Shown here piece by piece: positions 11,375 through 24,381 of a stretch of DNA of 64,000 bases. Below the pieces are notes generated by a model. The model was not told the DNA's origin. It did no database searches and was given only the letters and a program-made list of their open reading frames with translations. Both the position numbers and the translations under genes were made by a program. Numbering within the stretch: position 1 is the first letter of the stretch; each line of letters opens with the position of its first letter. The DNA is taken from NCBI GenBank assembly GCA_030035585.1, contig CM057477.1, positions 61,299,447 to 61,363,446 on the forward strand, read 5' to 3'. The DNA comes from Dugong dugon (lineage: Eukaryota > Chordata > Mammalia > Sirenia > Dugongidae).

Positions 11375-12078
11375 CAGTTGATTCTCATTATTTGTGAGAG
11401 TTACCAGATACTCTGGAAAGTCATTGTGGGCACTGAACTAGTAAATACTGAACTACTGCTCCTAGGGGATGGATATTGAGGGTTAGGTTCCTGCAAGCCT
11501 CTGGTCACATTTTTGTTGGCTGATCAATACATAACCTTGTTTTGTGTGTGTTTTCTTTTAAAGACACGTTATTTAATATATATTGATTCATTAACATTGA
11601 ACTCACGGTCAACAGCACGGTAACTCATGCCTGAATGAAGCTTAGCTAACATACGTATTTTCTCTGAAAGACACATCACAGCCTTCTTGTGCTTAGGAAT
11701 ACCAGACAGCAGTTCAGCACTGTGCTTGGGGGCCATTTTAAACAGAAATCACCAACAAAAATCATAGAAGTGCAAAAAAGTCTGACACTGAGTATATCAT
11801 GAGAAGGACACTTGTTTATGGTACGAGAGCTCAAACAAGAGGGCAGAACAACCTCAGCTAGGACAGCGCACATCAGGAGGCAAATGTTTTGCTGCTTTGT
11901 GCATGTCTGTGAATGATTGTAAATGCATTGTGAGTATTTATTTTGGGGTTACAAACAAATTTTAGCAAGTATGTGAATTTGCTATGAGTCGGAATCGACT
12001 TGACGGCAATGGTTTTTTTTTGTTTTTTTTTTAGGTGAACTTGCAAATGTGGAATTAGAAAATAATGAGGATCAACTC
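11375..12078. mobile_element. DNA transposon (non-autonomous, Tigger/pogo-like) with terminal inverted repeats
   Basis: The ends are inverted copies: agttgattctcattattt at 11376-11393 pairs with aaataatgaggatcaact at 12060-12077 (17 of 18 match). The interior contains 'tcctaggggatggatattga' and 'cctctggtcaca', which I associate with an ancient mammalian MER-type DNA transposon. It has no coding capacity. A TA follows the right end, but the left flank is not TA, so the target duplication has decayed. A SINE fragment sits near the right end. Confidence 0.7.
11981..12032 (+). repeat. AfroSINE 3' fragment
   Basis: Only the 3' end is present (tatgagtcggaatcgacttg and a T-rich tail). It lies inside the inverted-repeat transposon, so it inserted later. 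Confidence 0.85.
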
Positions 12079-12228
12079 TATATTCTTAGGCAAATCCATT
12101 TAGACTCCTTCCCCTAAACAAACTTATCTCTTCTGAACCTTTTTTGTTGATTTCCAGTTTTGAAGGCCACTGTCAAGTATCTGGGGTGCACGGGGGTTAC
12201 TTTTAATTCTTTGTGTTAAGAAGTCATG

Positions 12229-12793
12229 TGTCTTAGTTATCTAGTGCTGCTGTAACAGAAATACCGAAAGTGGATGGCTTTAACAGAAATTTATTCTCTC
12301 ACAATCAGGGAGGCTAGAAGTCTAGCCAGTCTGGCTCCAGGGGAATGCTTTCTCCTCTCTCTGTTGACTTTGGGGGAATATCCTTGTCATCAATCTTCCG
12401 CTGGTATAGGCATTTCTCAGTGCAGGGACCCCGGATCCAAAGTATGCACTCTGCTCCCAGCTCTTCTTTCTTGGTGGTAGGAGGTCCCTCTCTTTCTGCT
12501 CACTTCTCTCTCCTTTTATCTCTTGTAAGATAAAAGGTGATGCAGGCCACACCCCAGGGAAACTCCCTTTACATCAGATCAGGGCTGTGACCTGAGTAAG
12601 GGTGTTGCATCCCACCCTAATCCTCTTTAACTTAATCTAATCTTGCCTCATTAACCACAGGCAGAGATAAGGATTTACAACACATAGGAAAATTACATCA
12701 GATCACAAAATGGAGGACAACCACACAAGACTGGGAATCATGGCCTAGCCAAGTTGACACATATTTCGGGGGGACACAATTCAATCCATGACA
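12229..12793 (-). mobile_element. Solo LTR, afrotherian MaLR/ERVL-like family
   Basis: It is flanked by a perfect 5-bp duplication, tcatg, at 12224-12228 and 12794-12798, and bounded by TG...CA. Read in reverse it starts TGTCATGGATTGAATTG and ends ACTAAGACA, as do the two plus-strand copies at 44632 and 46548. At 565 bp it is the longest of the three. No internal retroviral region remains, so it is a solo LTR left by recombination. Confidence 0.93.
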
Positions 12794-12799
12794 TCATGT

Positions 12800-13260
12800 T
12801 TTCTAAGTTCTCCCCTCCTCCGTGGACTACCAGTACCCTCTCACTTGTTTCCACATGGTGTCTGAATGTAGTCTACAGCAAACCATTTGCAGTGTCCTGG
12901 GCATCCTTCCTACACTATTTCTATCAAACACTCTTCAACACATGAAGTAACTTCAAGACCTACCTATTTCTTTTATTGGTACAGCCTGTTCCTCTCAGCT
13001 TCTAGTAGAAAACTTCTGACTCACCCTCTTCCCTAGGTAACCACATCCAGTTATTTGTCAAACCCTTCAGAATGGACCTACCTTTGAGAGGTTTTCTATA
13101 TCTTTCCCCTGCCCTCCTTGCTATTTAGGTTCTCGTTAGCTCTCATCTGCAGTACTGCAAAAGCCTCTTTGTGCCCCAAGAAATCGTAGCTTCTATATGT
13201 TCCTCGTCTTCACTCGTTCCTCCCTCCCTCCCTCTCCTCTATACTCCTGTGCTGAGCCCC
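12800..13260 (+). repeat. Possible L2 LINE fragment
   Basis: C/T-rich sequence with several segments resembling the 3' part of L2 ORF2. The match is weak, and I would want a repeat library to confirm it. Confidence 0.3.
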
Positions 13261-14269
13261 TGCCCCCAAGTCCTTCTCACATCCTGGACCTACGATTAGC
13301 CAGTGATGCCCATGGGGAAACCCACGAGAACAGGTCCTAACTGGGATCTCTAAATTACTTATTTTCACAGCCCTATCTCATTAGGCGGCGATTAATTTTC
13401 TCTCTGTCCCATGCTATGTGACTTTGTGCAGCAGGACTGTTACATAATGATAGGGGAAAAAAGGGCCTGAATAGACTCTTGGTGTTCTCTGCTTTGTCCA
13501 AACTGACAAGCTTATGGCAGTGGGAACAAGGTGAAACACTGTAGAATCTTGAGAAATTTTCTTAAATATCCAGTCGAGCATAGAAGAAGCACTCTTTAAT
13601 TTTCACATATCTATCTCTCTAAGGGTGGGGACACAAAAGTGTATGCTGAAAGACTAAATAACTAAGTTTGTTTTTTTCATGGTAATATGATAAATATATG
13701 ATAAAATAATTTCAACATGTTTCTTTCTGTCATTCAATGCCTCCTTGCTCTATAATTGTTGCCTTTCTTTGCAGTCAGGGCAAGAGCCTGGCATCATATT
13801 TAGAAACAAGCACGCTGAAGTTTGTGACTGTGACAGCAGAGATGGTAGTTCACCGCATGCAAATATCTATATAGAGGGGTCTTTCATTTGAAACCTGTAT
13901 CTCTGAGGCAATATGCAGAGGCTCACCTTTTGATTTTATTTATCAACCATGGCTTCAGTTTACAAAGGCATCTGAGAGATAGGTGTTTAACATCTCATAA
14001 ATTTAAATCAGAGCAAAGGAAAACTTATCCAATATTTAGTTTCAAAGGAAACAGTCACATCATATTATTTTAAACAATTTATGTAGGTTTCAATTTAAAC
14101 TTCCTGTTTGAAAGGGTTGAAGTAACACAGAATGGGTCTCTTTAAATAAGATCAGTACATAGCTGTGAACTGGGACAAAAAATAGAGCCTGTTTTAAAAG
14201 TAAACACATCAGGAGTACTCCCATAGGAAACTTCAAATTATGTTTTATTCAGGGCTTTGAATCAATTCA

Positions 14270-14370
14270 TTCCAGTTCACCCCCTGCCGAGAAGTTGCAT
14301 TTCCACCCACCCAGAAGTACTGAATCAGAATCTACAGTTTAACAAGATCTCCAGGTGATTCTTATGTATT
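14270..14370 (+). repeat. MER5-like hAT transposon fragment
   Basis: Contains ctgaatcagaatctacagtt and gatctccaggtgattctta, which resemble the MER5A/Charlie consensus. Short and diverged. Confidence 0.45.
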
Positions 14371-14399
14371 ATTGTTTTATTATGTAGGGTTTTATTTTT

Positions 14400-15872
14400 C
14401 TAATTTTTTTTATTTCTATTTTTTTTTTATTGTACTTCAGGTGAAGGCTTACAGAACAAATAGTTTCTTATAAAACAGTAGTATACATATTGTTTTATGA
14501 CATCGGTTAACAACCTCACAACATGTCAACCCTCTCCCTTCTCAACCTTTTTTTTGGTGAAAATATACATAGCCAAAGATAACACCATTTCAAAAATTTC
14601 TACATGCACAGTTCAGTGACATTGACTACGCTCTTCCAGTTGTGCTGCTATTCTCACTTTAGATGAAGGCTTACAGAACAAAATAATTTCCCATTTAACA
14701 GTTAGTACACATGTTGCCCTGTGACAATGGTTCACAACCTCACAACACATCAACACTATCCTTACTCAACCCTGGGTTGCCTATCACCAGCTTTCCTGTC
14801 CCCTTCTGCCTGCTGGCCCTTGTCCCTGGATTGCGGTGCCTCATTAGTCCCATTTGGTTTTATGGGACTGTCCACTCCACGGCTGAATGGTGAACCTCAG
14901 AAATGATTTCACCACTGAGCTAAAAGGGTGTCTGGGGGCCATACTCTCGGGGTTTTTCCATTTACCTTTAGGCCAGTAAATCTGGTCTTTTTTAAATTTT
15001 TTTTGTGAGTTAGAATTTTGTTCTACATCCTTCTCCAGCTCTGTCCAGAACCCTCTGTTGTGATCCTGGTCAGAGCAGTCACTGGTGGTAGCCGGGCACC
15101 ATCTAGCTGTACTGGACTCAGTCTGGTGGAGGCCTTGGTAGCTGTGGTCCATTAGTCCTTCGGACTAATCTTTTCCTTGTAGCCTGTTCTCTTCATTCTG
15201 CCTTGCTCCTGAAGGGATGAGACCAGTGGAGTATCTTAGATGGCTGCTCACAGGCTCCTAAGACCCCAGACGCTACTCACCAAGGTAGAAGGTAGAACAT
15301 TGTCTTTATAAACTGTGTTATGCCAATTGAACCAGATGCTCCCCGAGACCATGGTCCCCGCAGCCCTCCACCCAGCAATTCAGTCTGTCAGGGAGTTTGG
15401 ATGTGTCTATGGAGCTTCCATGACCTTTCCTTGTACAAGTTGTGCTGGTTTCCCCTGTAACGTGTACTGTCTCAACCTTCACCCAAGATACCACTTATCT
15501 ATAGCCTATTTAGTATTTCCCCCCAACCCCTCCCATCCCAGGTAACCAACAAAGATTGTTACATTTTGTGTGTGAACTTTTTCATGGGTTTTTACAATAG
15601 AGGTCTCATACAATATTTGTCCTTTTCTGATTGACTTATTTCACTCAGCATAATGTCCGCCAGTTTCATCCATCTTATGAGATGGTTCACAGATTCATTG
15701 TTGTTCTTTCTCATTGCATAGTACTCCATTGTGTGTATGTACCATAGTTTGTGTATCCATTCAACTGTTGGTGGGCATCTAGGTTGTTTCCATCGTTTTG
15801 CTATTGTGAACAATGCTGCCATGAACATAGGTGTGCATATGTCTATTCAAGTGATGACTCTTATTTCTCTAG
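14400..15872 (-). mobile_element. L1 LINE, 5'-truncated, with a doubled 3' end
   Basis: It is flanked by a perfect 17-bp target duplication, tgtagggttttattttt, at 14383-14399 and 15873-15889. Read in reverse it holds the 3' UTR of the young L1 of this genome and the last part of ORF2. The 3' end is unusual. A normal L1 terminus at 14651-14760 is followed, in element sense, by a second old L1-like terminus (14546-14650) and then by another copy of the young terminus (14431-14545) with its A-tail. The same arrangement occurs at 31663-32173. Confidence 0.92.
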
Positions 15873-15939
15873 TGTAGGGTTTTATTTTTAAGTCATTGAC
15901 TAGTCTAATATTAATTTAACTTTTCTACTAGAGTTTGTG

Positions 15940-16040
15940 GGCAAGGCAAACCGACTGACTTAATCATCACTTTATCCGTAGTGTCCAACACAGTCCTTGG
16001 CACATAGTATCACATTCAATAAATATCGGTTAAATGAAGG
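15940..16040 (+). repeat. L2 LINE 3' fragment
   Basis: Contains tccttggcacatagtatcac and caataaatatcggttaaatg, close to the L2 3' terminus. Confidence 0.6.
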
Positions 16041-16199
16041 AATGAAATTTACAAAATAAATTTACAGAGTCCATACTACACGGACAAAGTAATATTTGGT
16101 TGTTTATTCTGTAAGTCACTGTATCAATTCATATAACATTCTATGCAAATGATATCAGCATTCTTTATATTTACATTAATTGAACAATGAGGGCTATGA

Positions 16200-16330
16200 G
16201 GCTTTTTATTATTACTAGAACATGATGATTATCACTACATACGTTTTACAGATAATTAGACCAAGAGGCACAAGGAGTGAGGCTGTGCTCAAGATCACAG
16301 ATTCAACCGACAGAACTGGTCTCTGATTAC
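16200..16330 (-). repeat. MIR fragment
   Basis: Diverged reversed MIR core (ttttacagataattagacca, ctcaagatcacagattcaac). Confidence 0.5.
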
Positions 16331-16675
16331 TGTTAATAAAGCATCTGAAGGCAGGACTTGTCCTTAACCTACCACAGGTCATGGTACAAGAAGAGAGACT
16401 TCATCTTAAAGGAATGAGGAAGAGGAGAAGAAGGGTAAGTACAGTATTATGTAATTCTTACTTAATTTCATGTCATGGGGAAAACTCTAATCTAAAAGCA
16501 ACATAAGGAAAATGCAACTTAATAAAAAACAAGTTTACAAAATCTTTGGTCATTGATTGTAAATTTCAAATAGGGAGCATAAGCCAGATCTAATAAACAT
16601 CTTTAATTCTATATTATGGCCAATTAAAAGAAAAATAAGGATGGAGAAAATAAAGGTACTATAAATTACATATAG

Positions 16676-16876
16676 GAGTCCTTGGGTGGTGCAAAAAATG
16701 TACGGCTGTTAACGAAAAGGTTGCAGATTTGAGTCCACCCAGAGGTGCCTCAGAAGAAAGGCCTGGAGATCTACTTAAAGAAAAGATCAGCCATTGAAAA
16801 CCCTATGCAGCATAGTTCTACTCTAAAACACACGGAGTCACCATAAGTTGGAACTGACACAATGGCAACTGATTTT
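16676..16876 (+). repeat. AfroSINE
   Basis: It starts aggagtccttgggtggtgca and ends actgacacaatggcaactga. The B box reads gatttgagtccaccc. Confidence 0.92.
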
Positions 16877-17029
16877 AGAAATCATGGATAGAAATGAGAA
16901 CGTAAGGAGAAGAAATAGAGATGAAGATGGAAAGAAAAGAAAAATCATAAGGAAAGGCAACAATAGACAGATGGAGAGATAGTCTGATTCCTCACTTTCA
17001 ACACAGACACCCCACCTGTCTGAGCAGCC

Positions 17030-17185
17030 TCTCTATACTGGTTCTTAATCTGCAAAAAGAGGATTAAAAATACTACTTACCCTGACAGAGTTGTGAGGAT
17101 TACAATTGTTAAAATATGTAAAGTCCTTAAAAGAGTGCCTGGCGTATAGTAAGCTCTCGATGCATATCAGCTATCATTTTGATGA
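17030..17185 (+). repeat. MIR fragment
   Basis: Contains ttgtgaggattacaattgtt and gagtgcctggcgtatagtaa, the MIR 3' region. Confidence 0.7.
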
Positions 17186-17711
17186 TGAATATTATATATC
17201 TCTGTGTGTATATATGTGTGTGTGTATTACATACTATACATGATACCATGCTGCCTTGGTGCCCTTCCTTTAAACATAGGCATTGACTACTTCTCTATTA
17301 CTTTTTAAGTTAATTCTTTATTATCTGTCCTAATTTTAAGAAGTAATTCTTTGGGTGGAAATCAGGAGGGTCTTCTAGGGAAACAACTGAGGTGGCAGTG
17401 CCTTCTAGCTTCCCTGCAGGAGAAATTTCCCCATGAGTTTATTATCAGAAAAAAAAAAAAAGTTTCCCCCTCTGAGGACCCAGGATGTTTTTCTGTGCCT
17501 GAAAACGAGAACTGCAGAATTCAGAGCTGCAGGAAGATTGGGTGTTACACCCAATCAAATCAACTGTGCTCATTCATGTTTGGCATATCTGCTTTCTCCT
17601 TAACAAAGTATTTCCCTTTGTAATCTCGTTTTATTAATCGTAAAAATAATGTCTTTTTATTAAGCTTCCTTACACACACACACGCACACCTTTTTAAAAA
17701 CTTAAAATTGA

Positions 17712-19911
17712 ACCTACTATACAGTCATGGTAGTCAAAACAGCCTGGTACTAGTACAACGACATACAGACCAATGGAACAGAATCGAGAATCCAGACATA
17801 AATCCACCCACCTATGGTCAGCTGATCTTTGACAAAGGACCAAAGGTCCATTGAATGAGGAAAAGACAGTCTTTTTAACAAATGGTGCTGGCAAAACTGG
17901 ATATCCATCTGAAAAAAAAATGAAACAGAACCCATACCTCACATCATACACAAAAACTACCTGAAAATGGTTCAAAGACCTAAATATGAAACCTAAGATG
18001 ATAACGATCCTGGAAGAAAAAATAGGGACAATGCTAGAAACCCTAACACATGGCAAAAAAAGAAAACAAACCACAACTAACAATGCACAAACGCCAGAAG
18101 AGAAACAAGGTAACTGGGAGCCCCTAAAAATCAAACACTTAACGCTCAATGAAAAGACAATACACAAAAGAGTGAAAAGAGAACCTACAGACGGGGAAAA
18201 ATTTTTGGCTACAACATTATCTGACAAGGGTCTAATCTCTAAAATTCTGTAGAAAACTTCAACACCTTAATAACAACAACAAAAAAAATAATCTAATTAA
18301 AAAATGGGCAAAGGATATGAACAGACGCTTTACCAAAGAAGACATTCAAGCAGCTAACAGATACATGAGGAAATGATCGTGATCAGTAGCCATTAGAGAA
18401 ATGCAAATCAAAACTATAATGAGATATTATCTCACCCCTTCACATTACTTGCATGAATCAAAAAAACAGAAAATAACAAATGTTGGAGAGGCTGTGGGGA
18501 GATTGGAACTCTTATGCACTGCTGGTGGGAATGTAAAACGGTATAACCATAATGGAAAATGATATGGTGCCTCCTTAAGAAGCTAGAAATAGAAATATCA
18601 TACGATCCAGCTATCCTACTCCTAGGAATATATCCTAGAGAAATAAGAGCCCTCACACAAATAGACATATACACACCCGTGTTTGTTGCAGCATTATTCA
18701 CAATAGCAAAAAGATGGAAATAACCTCAGTGCCTACCAACAGATGAATGGATCAACAAACTACGGTACATACACACAATGGAATACTAAGCAATGATAAA
18801 GAATAATGATGAATCTCTGAAACATCTCACAACATAGATGAATCTGAAGAGCATTATGCTGAATGAAATAAGTCAATTACAAAAGGACAAATACTGTATG
18901 AGACCAGAATTATAAAAACTCAAGAAAAGGCTTACACACAGAAAGAAAAAATCTTTGATGGTTATTGGGAGGTGGGTAGGGGAATGGGGGGGAGAGGGAG
19001 GGAGGGAAAATCACTAGGTAGTAGACAAGTGTTAGCTTTGGTGAAGGGAAAGACAACACACGATACAGGGAAAGTCAGCACAACTTGACCAAGGCAAGGA
19101 CATAGACACCTTGAGGGACTGAGTTACTGGGGCTAAAGGCTGGGGACCATAGTCTTGGGGGGCATCTAGGTCAACTGGTATAATATAGTTCATAAAGAAA
19201 TGTTCTACATCCTACTTTGGTGAGTAGCTTCTGGGGTTTTAAAAGCCTGCAAACAGCCATCTAGAATACGTCTACTGGTCCCATCAAGTTCGGAGCAAAG
19301 GAGAAGGACGAAAATCAAAAACACAAGGAAAATATTAGTCCAAAGGACTAATGGACCACATGAACCACAGCCTCTACAAGTCTAAGCCCAGAAGAACTAG
19401 ATAGTGTCCGGCTACTACCACCGGCCACTCTGATAGGTATCATAATAGAGGGTCCCAGATAGAGCAAGATAAAAATGTTGGACAAAATTCAAAATTGCAA
19501 AAACAGACCCGACTTAATGGTCTCACAGATACTGGAGGAACCCCTGAGACTATGGCCCCCAGACACCCTGCTAACTCAGAACTGAAGCCACTCTCGAAGT
19601 CCACCTTTCAGCCAAAGATTAGACAGGCCTACAAAACAAACAATAGCACAAGTAAGGAATGCACTTCTTAGTTCCATCAATTATATGAGACCAGTTGGGC
19701 AACACCTGCCCAAAAGCAAAGAGGAGAAGGCAGAAGGGGGCATGAAAACTGGATGAATGGATGCAGAGAACCTGGGGTGGAAAAGGAAAGGGGGAGACTA
19801 CTGACATATTGTGGGGTTACAACCAATGTCACAAAACAATTTGTGTATAACTTTTTGAATGAGAAACTAATTTGTGCTGTAAACTTTTACCTAAAACACA
19901 ATAAAATAAAA
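17712..19911 (+). mobile_element. L1 LINE, 5'-truncated (ORF2 C-terminus plus 3' UTR)
   Basis: It is flanked by ttaaaattga at 17702-17711 and 19912-19921. The left half encodes the C-terminal third of L1 ORF2, after the reverse-transcriptase domain. It is broken by stops and frameshifts: an open stretch at 17986-18252 gives only 88 residues. The right half is the 3' UTR, ending in an AATAAA-rich tail. It cannot be autonomous, since it lacks ORF1, the endonuclease and the reverse transcriptase. The second plus-strand L1 at 38264 covers the same region and more. Confidence 0.93.
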
Positions 19912-19921
19912 TTAAAATTGA

Positions 19922-21188
19922 GCCCCACCAGACTTTAAAAATACTTTGTTAGGTCCGAGGTCCAGTCCAGGCATAATTATTTACATACCGATACGCATTT
20001 TAATTGAGAAAGTACCAATGCCAACCCATATGCTCAGATAGCCTGTCATTTCTGGCAACATCCTGAGCAATTCCGGTGGCTAAATTTTGAGGGAAGTAAA
20101 CGAGGGTGAAATAATTTAACTAAAAAATTGCCACTTGAAACTAATATGGCTTTTTGGGCTGAGTGCAATGTACTTTGAGGAGCATTTGTTAATGACTTGT
20201 TTTGATAGTGCTTTCCTCCACAGTGTTGATCCCTCAACATTAGGAACTCAAGAGAACGAATTTCTCACATGAAAAACTTACCCCAAACATCTCCCTCGCC
20301 CCACCGTGTGAGTTCCGTGTTAAAAGCAAAGACCATCGCTGAGATTTTCATTTGGAATTATTTTCTGTCCAGTTGTATATTTCAAAGAGTGCTTTTGTTT
20401 CTTCATTCGAGTGCCACATCTCATTCTCCTCCCCTGAGGCAACTAGTCTTTGGCTGTTACTAGGCCTTTATGCAAGACTATATTTTCAAAATCCTTTTTC
20501 AGCCATTTAATAAGCTAGTCCTCATTATATCTCTCCAAGATGTTTTTTCCCCTTTGCAGATGAATGAGGAAGTTGAGGATCTGGAATACTGCAGACATTT
20601 CCGCACAGCTTCACCGGAGTCAGTGGAGAGGCTGACTGTGGTTGACCCTGTCCTGTCGGCAGTAACGGTTTAGAGCCTGTAGTCTCCACATAGGCTTACG
20701 GCAGAAGGAGAGAACCGGGAGCCGCCATATTTGGGGCTTAGTCCCACGTCCAGCCTCCGGTTCCTCCCCTCAGGTGTAAGGCTAAAACCTGCTCTGCCTA
20801 TTTCACATTGTAGTGTGGATGCCAAATTATAGGATGTGTATTTATGTACCACCAATTTGCAAATGAGAAATCAATACACAAATCTAAATTATAGCTAGAA
20901 GTTTTTTCTATTGCAGTGGCCTCTGGGGCTTCACAACGGTGCTAAGTGCCTACCTTGTTCAGAAAGAATTCAATACATTATTCAGTATATTCTTGTGCTT
21001 TAAAGAGTACACAGAAGCAAGACATGTAAGAGGGAGGGAGGGAGGGAAGGGGGGAGGAAACGAGAGAGAGAATGAGGGAGAGAGAGAGAAAGAATATGAA
21101 TGAATGTGTGTGTATTGTATATCCTTGCTCATCTCACCATAACCCACAGTTCTCAGCAGAACTATGCCATTCTTCATGCTAGAGCCAG
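19922..21188. other. Intron stretch without recognised repeats
   Basis: I recognise no gene or repeat here except a purine-rich simple repeat at 21028-21110 and a possible MIR scrap near 20560-20600. The short frames are not supported by splice sites. Confidence 0.5.
21028..21110. repeat. Purine-rich (GGGA/GA)n simple repeat
   Basis: About 80 bases of almost pure A and G on the plus strand, with repeated gggagggagg and gagaga units. Confidence 0.9.
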
Positions 21189-21200
21189 CCTTTAAATTTT

Positions 21201-21848
21201 CTTTTTCAACCAATCAACTTTTTTGGTGTGTGTGCTTTAGGTGAAAAGTTTACAGCTCAAGTTAATTGCTCATATACAAAAATTTATATACATATTGTTA
21301 TGTGACATTAGTTGCAATTCCCTCAATATGACAGCCCACTCCTCCTTTCCACCCTGGGTTCCCTGTTTCCATTCAAGCAGCTCCTGTCCCTTCCTACCTT
21401 CTTATCCCACCTTCAGACAGGAGCTACCCATTTGGTCTTGTGTATCTGCTTGAACTAAGAAGCACACTCCTCACGAGTATTATTTTTTGTTTTATAGTCC
21501 AGTCTAATCTTTGTCTGAAGAGTGGGCTTCGGGAATGGTTTTTGTTCTGGGTTAACAGAGCGTCTGAGGGCCATAGTTTCAGGGTTTCCTCCAGGCTCAG
21601 TCAGATCATTAAGTCTGGCCTTTTTACGTGAATTTGAGTTCTGCTCTGCACTTTCTCCCGCTCCTTCTGGGACTCTTTGTTGTGTTCCCTGTCAGGGTGG
21701 TCACTGGTGGTAGCTGGGCACCATTTAGTTCCTCTGGTCTCAGGCTGGTGGAGTTTTTAGTTTATGTGGACCTTTTGTCTCTTTGGCTAATATTTTCCTT
21801 GTGTCTTTGGTGTTCTTCGTTCTCCTTTGCTCCAAGTGGGCTGGGCAT
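21201..21848 (-). mobile_element. Older L1 LINE subfamily, 5'-truncated
   Basis: It is flanked by a perfect 12-bp duplication, cctttaaatttt, at 21189-21200 and 21849-21860. It aligns by eye to the 3' UTR of the other L1s (tggtagctgggcaccattta is shared) but is clearly more diverged, which suggests an earlier subfamily. Confidence 0.88.
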
Positions 21849-21919
21849 CCTTTAAATTTTAAAGCTAGAAAACCTGAGGAACAGAGGGGCATATTGCCCT
21901 AGGTCCCTCTGAGATGTTT

Positions 21920-22110
21920 ATTCATTTTTACCTTTATCAAGCATCTACAAGGTGCAAGGCACTGTGATAAATGATGGGGACACAAAGATGAGTCATGATC
22001 CCTGGACAAAGGCTCCCAGCCACCGCGATACCACACGTGGGCACAGAGTTGCATTAGGAAGTAGAAGCATAATAAGGGAGGCACACACAGCAACTAGCCA
22101 TCATCCTGAG
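21920..22110 (-). repeat. L2 LINE fragment
   Basis: Contains gcatctacaaggtgcaaggc followed by actgtgataaatgatgggga, matching the reversed L2 3' end. Confidence 0.6.
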
Positions 22111-23616
22111 AAGAGCCTGACCATACTCTGAATCACAAGTGCTCTTCTTCATTAAAGACAGATATCAAGCCAAGCCACTGTGCACTTTGTGAATACATGC
22201 CCTAGTCAGAGAGCGACTGCCCCCAGGGCACAAGGCACACTTTTCACTGTATGTATCAAATGACTTCATTGGGGGCACAGTATTGTTGGGTAGTTTATTG
22301 TTGATCCTTCTCTTCTTAGCAATGAGATGTCCTTGGTCAGCAGGCCTCCTCCAGGCTGAGTTTACATCCCAACTGCCCATAGCGTGGAGGACCAGGGCTA
22401 AAGTTACGGATTTGTCCGAGAGAAAGAGTACATGGGGCCAGCCGCTCTATATCTGCTTGTGGCAAACTAAACCAGGCATTTGCATTTGCCAGAAAAGGCA
22501 GAATAGAAATGTTAGCTTGGGCATTCATGTCATAATTCAATGTTTTCTTTTTTTTTAATACTGTAACAAAATCATATCTTTACATATTTTTTAAAAATAC
22601 ATGGTCATTCAGTTAAAAGAATTACAAAATCATATACAGGTATTTAACTTCCTTCCAATCACAGGGTAATGGGTCAGGGGGACATAAGGATGGGAATAAT
22701 TTCAATATAAGATGTTTGTTAAACAAACAAAGCTAAATTAAACTAAACTAGAATAAACTGGGATGATGTATCAAGTGTGCATCTTGGGAATTTCCCTGGG
22801 GCCTTTTCTATTCATATCTTTACTGCTGTCTTGAACAAAGAACTCTATAATATACTCATTAAATACTGCCATCAGCAAGCACTTGTGGTCAAGGCATTAT
22901 TAGGTGCTAGGAACACAATTAGGCTGAAGACAAGTGTTTGCGGTTCAAGCTTTAAGAATGACAGACACTGTCAGAGAAAATAAGACTGACAGAAAAGCAC
23001 CTTAATTTATTGAAAAGACTGGCAGTCACCCAGAGTTACATGACTGATATATTTACAGTGGATTATGGAAAGTCATATGTGTAAGCAGTAAATCCTAATC
23101 CCCAAGGACAATGTCTGAGAAAGCAAGTGCTACAAAGTGTCGCTCAAACTGTCCCCCTTTGCCACCATCAGTCAAGTGGTTGTGCCAAGCCAGCTTTGAG
23201 TTTTATTACCTTAGAGAGCAGAGAGGTATGAGTTGGGAGGATCCAGGTGAGAGAGACCTGCCATGCTCTTCTCCTAGACAAATTCCAGGCACCTCTCAAC
23301 CTTGCCTCATCCCTCCACACCTGACTGGTTGTGGCCTCATTCGGAGTTCTCTTGTGGACATGGGCATCAGCTCCCTCCTGTACTGACTTCACAGCAGTCT
23401 AAGTAGGAGGTTTTCTCAGCTATGATGACCACTGCCCAATTTCTCTCTCCTTCTCCACCTCCCAGTTCTGACTGTTTCAGGATCCCTTTTCCTGGATATG
23501 GTCCCTTCTTTCTCTTGAGAGAATTTTGGTGAGCAATAACCTGTTGTCAGTAGAACACCGTGGTTGGTCTGGGGAATCCAGATGGATTGAGGAGGAAGGT
23601 ATAGAAAGAGGAAGGG
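22111..23616. other. Intron stretch, mostly unassigned
   Basis: I see no gene here. A diverged L2-like scrap is possible at 22845-22990. The rest shows no repeat family that I recognise. Confidence 0.4.
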
Positions 23617-23795
23617 CACTAATTTTTACTGAATATTCTAGTTGCCAGGCAATATGCTAAGCGCTTTTACATATTTTATCCCATGTAATCTTCACTAAAA
23701 CAGTGCACAGGAAATTAGGAACAGAGAAAATTTAAGTCAAGTGGTCAGCTAGAAATGGCAGTGTTGGAACTCAATCCCAGGTCAGTCTTACTGCA
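23617..23795 (-). repeat. MIR element
   Basis: Contains ttgccaggcaatatgctaag and cgcttttacatattttatcc, the reversed MIR, continuing to gttggaactcaatcccaggt. Confidence 0.8.
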
Positions 23796-23952
23796 AAGCA
23801 ATTTTGGTCTCACCTGGGCTATCACTGACAAAACCCTGAATTGGATGGACTATAGGGTTTGATTCCAAGTGAACTGACTCGACGGCAAGGGGGACAGGGT
23901 CTCACTGGTACATAGGACTAACCTTTAGTTGGTAAGCAATCATAATGTATTA

Positions 23953-24097
23953 CCGTTGAGTCAATTCCAACTCATAGCGACCCTTTAGGACACAGTAGAA
24001 CTGCCCCATGGGGTTTCTAAGGAGAGGTTAGTGGATTTGAACTGCCAGCCTTTGGGTTAGCAGCTGTAGCTCTTAACCACTGGACCACCAGGGCTCC
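23953..24097 (-). repeat. AfroSINE at the start of the first tandem unit
   Basis: Reads in reverse from accaccagggctcc to ttgagtcaattccaactcat. A small AfroSINE-like scrap (actgactcgacggcaag) also lies just upstream at about 23872-23890. Confidence 0.88.
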
Positions 24098-24369
24098 AAG
24101 CAACCATAAGGCCCGTAAAAAAGATGTGGTGGCAGTGTCTGAGCTCCTGTAACTTCACAAGGAGGAAGGAAAATCAAGACGAACAGCCCAAGGCTGATTC
24201 CTATGAGGCAGAGGTCAGACATGCCTCCTCTCTCTGCCCTCTTTACCAGTCCTGACACCAACCGTCCCTTGCATGGCACTCTATTTCTCTGCTAAGTTCG
24301 ATAATTCACTGCAATGGCCACACAGAACTCATAGACCATACTCATAATTATGGGGTTTATTAGAGAAGT
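24098..24369 (-). mobile_element. LTR-like segment, first tandem unit
   Basis: About 270 bp, homologous along its length to 24515-24768 (for example both share cagcccaaggctgattccta). A TTTATT on the plus strand near its right end gives a reversed polyadenylation-like AATAAA. It has no coding capacity. Confidence 0.65.
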
Positions 24370-24381
24370 GAACCAAACCAA

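Noticed and set aside
17694..18227. 177-residue minus-strand open frame with hydrophobic segments
   Set aside because: It is the antisense of L1 ORF2 sequence; the apparent membrane segments come from reversed A-rich coding sequence.
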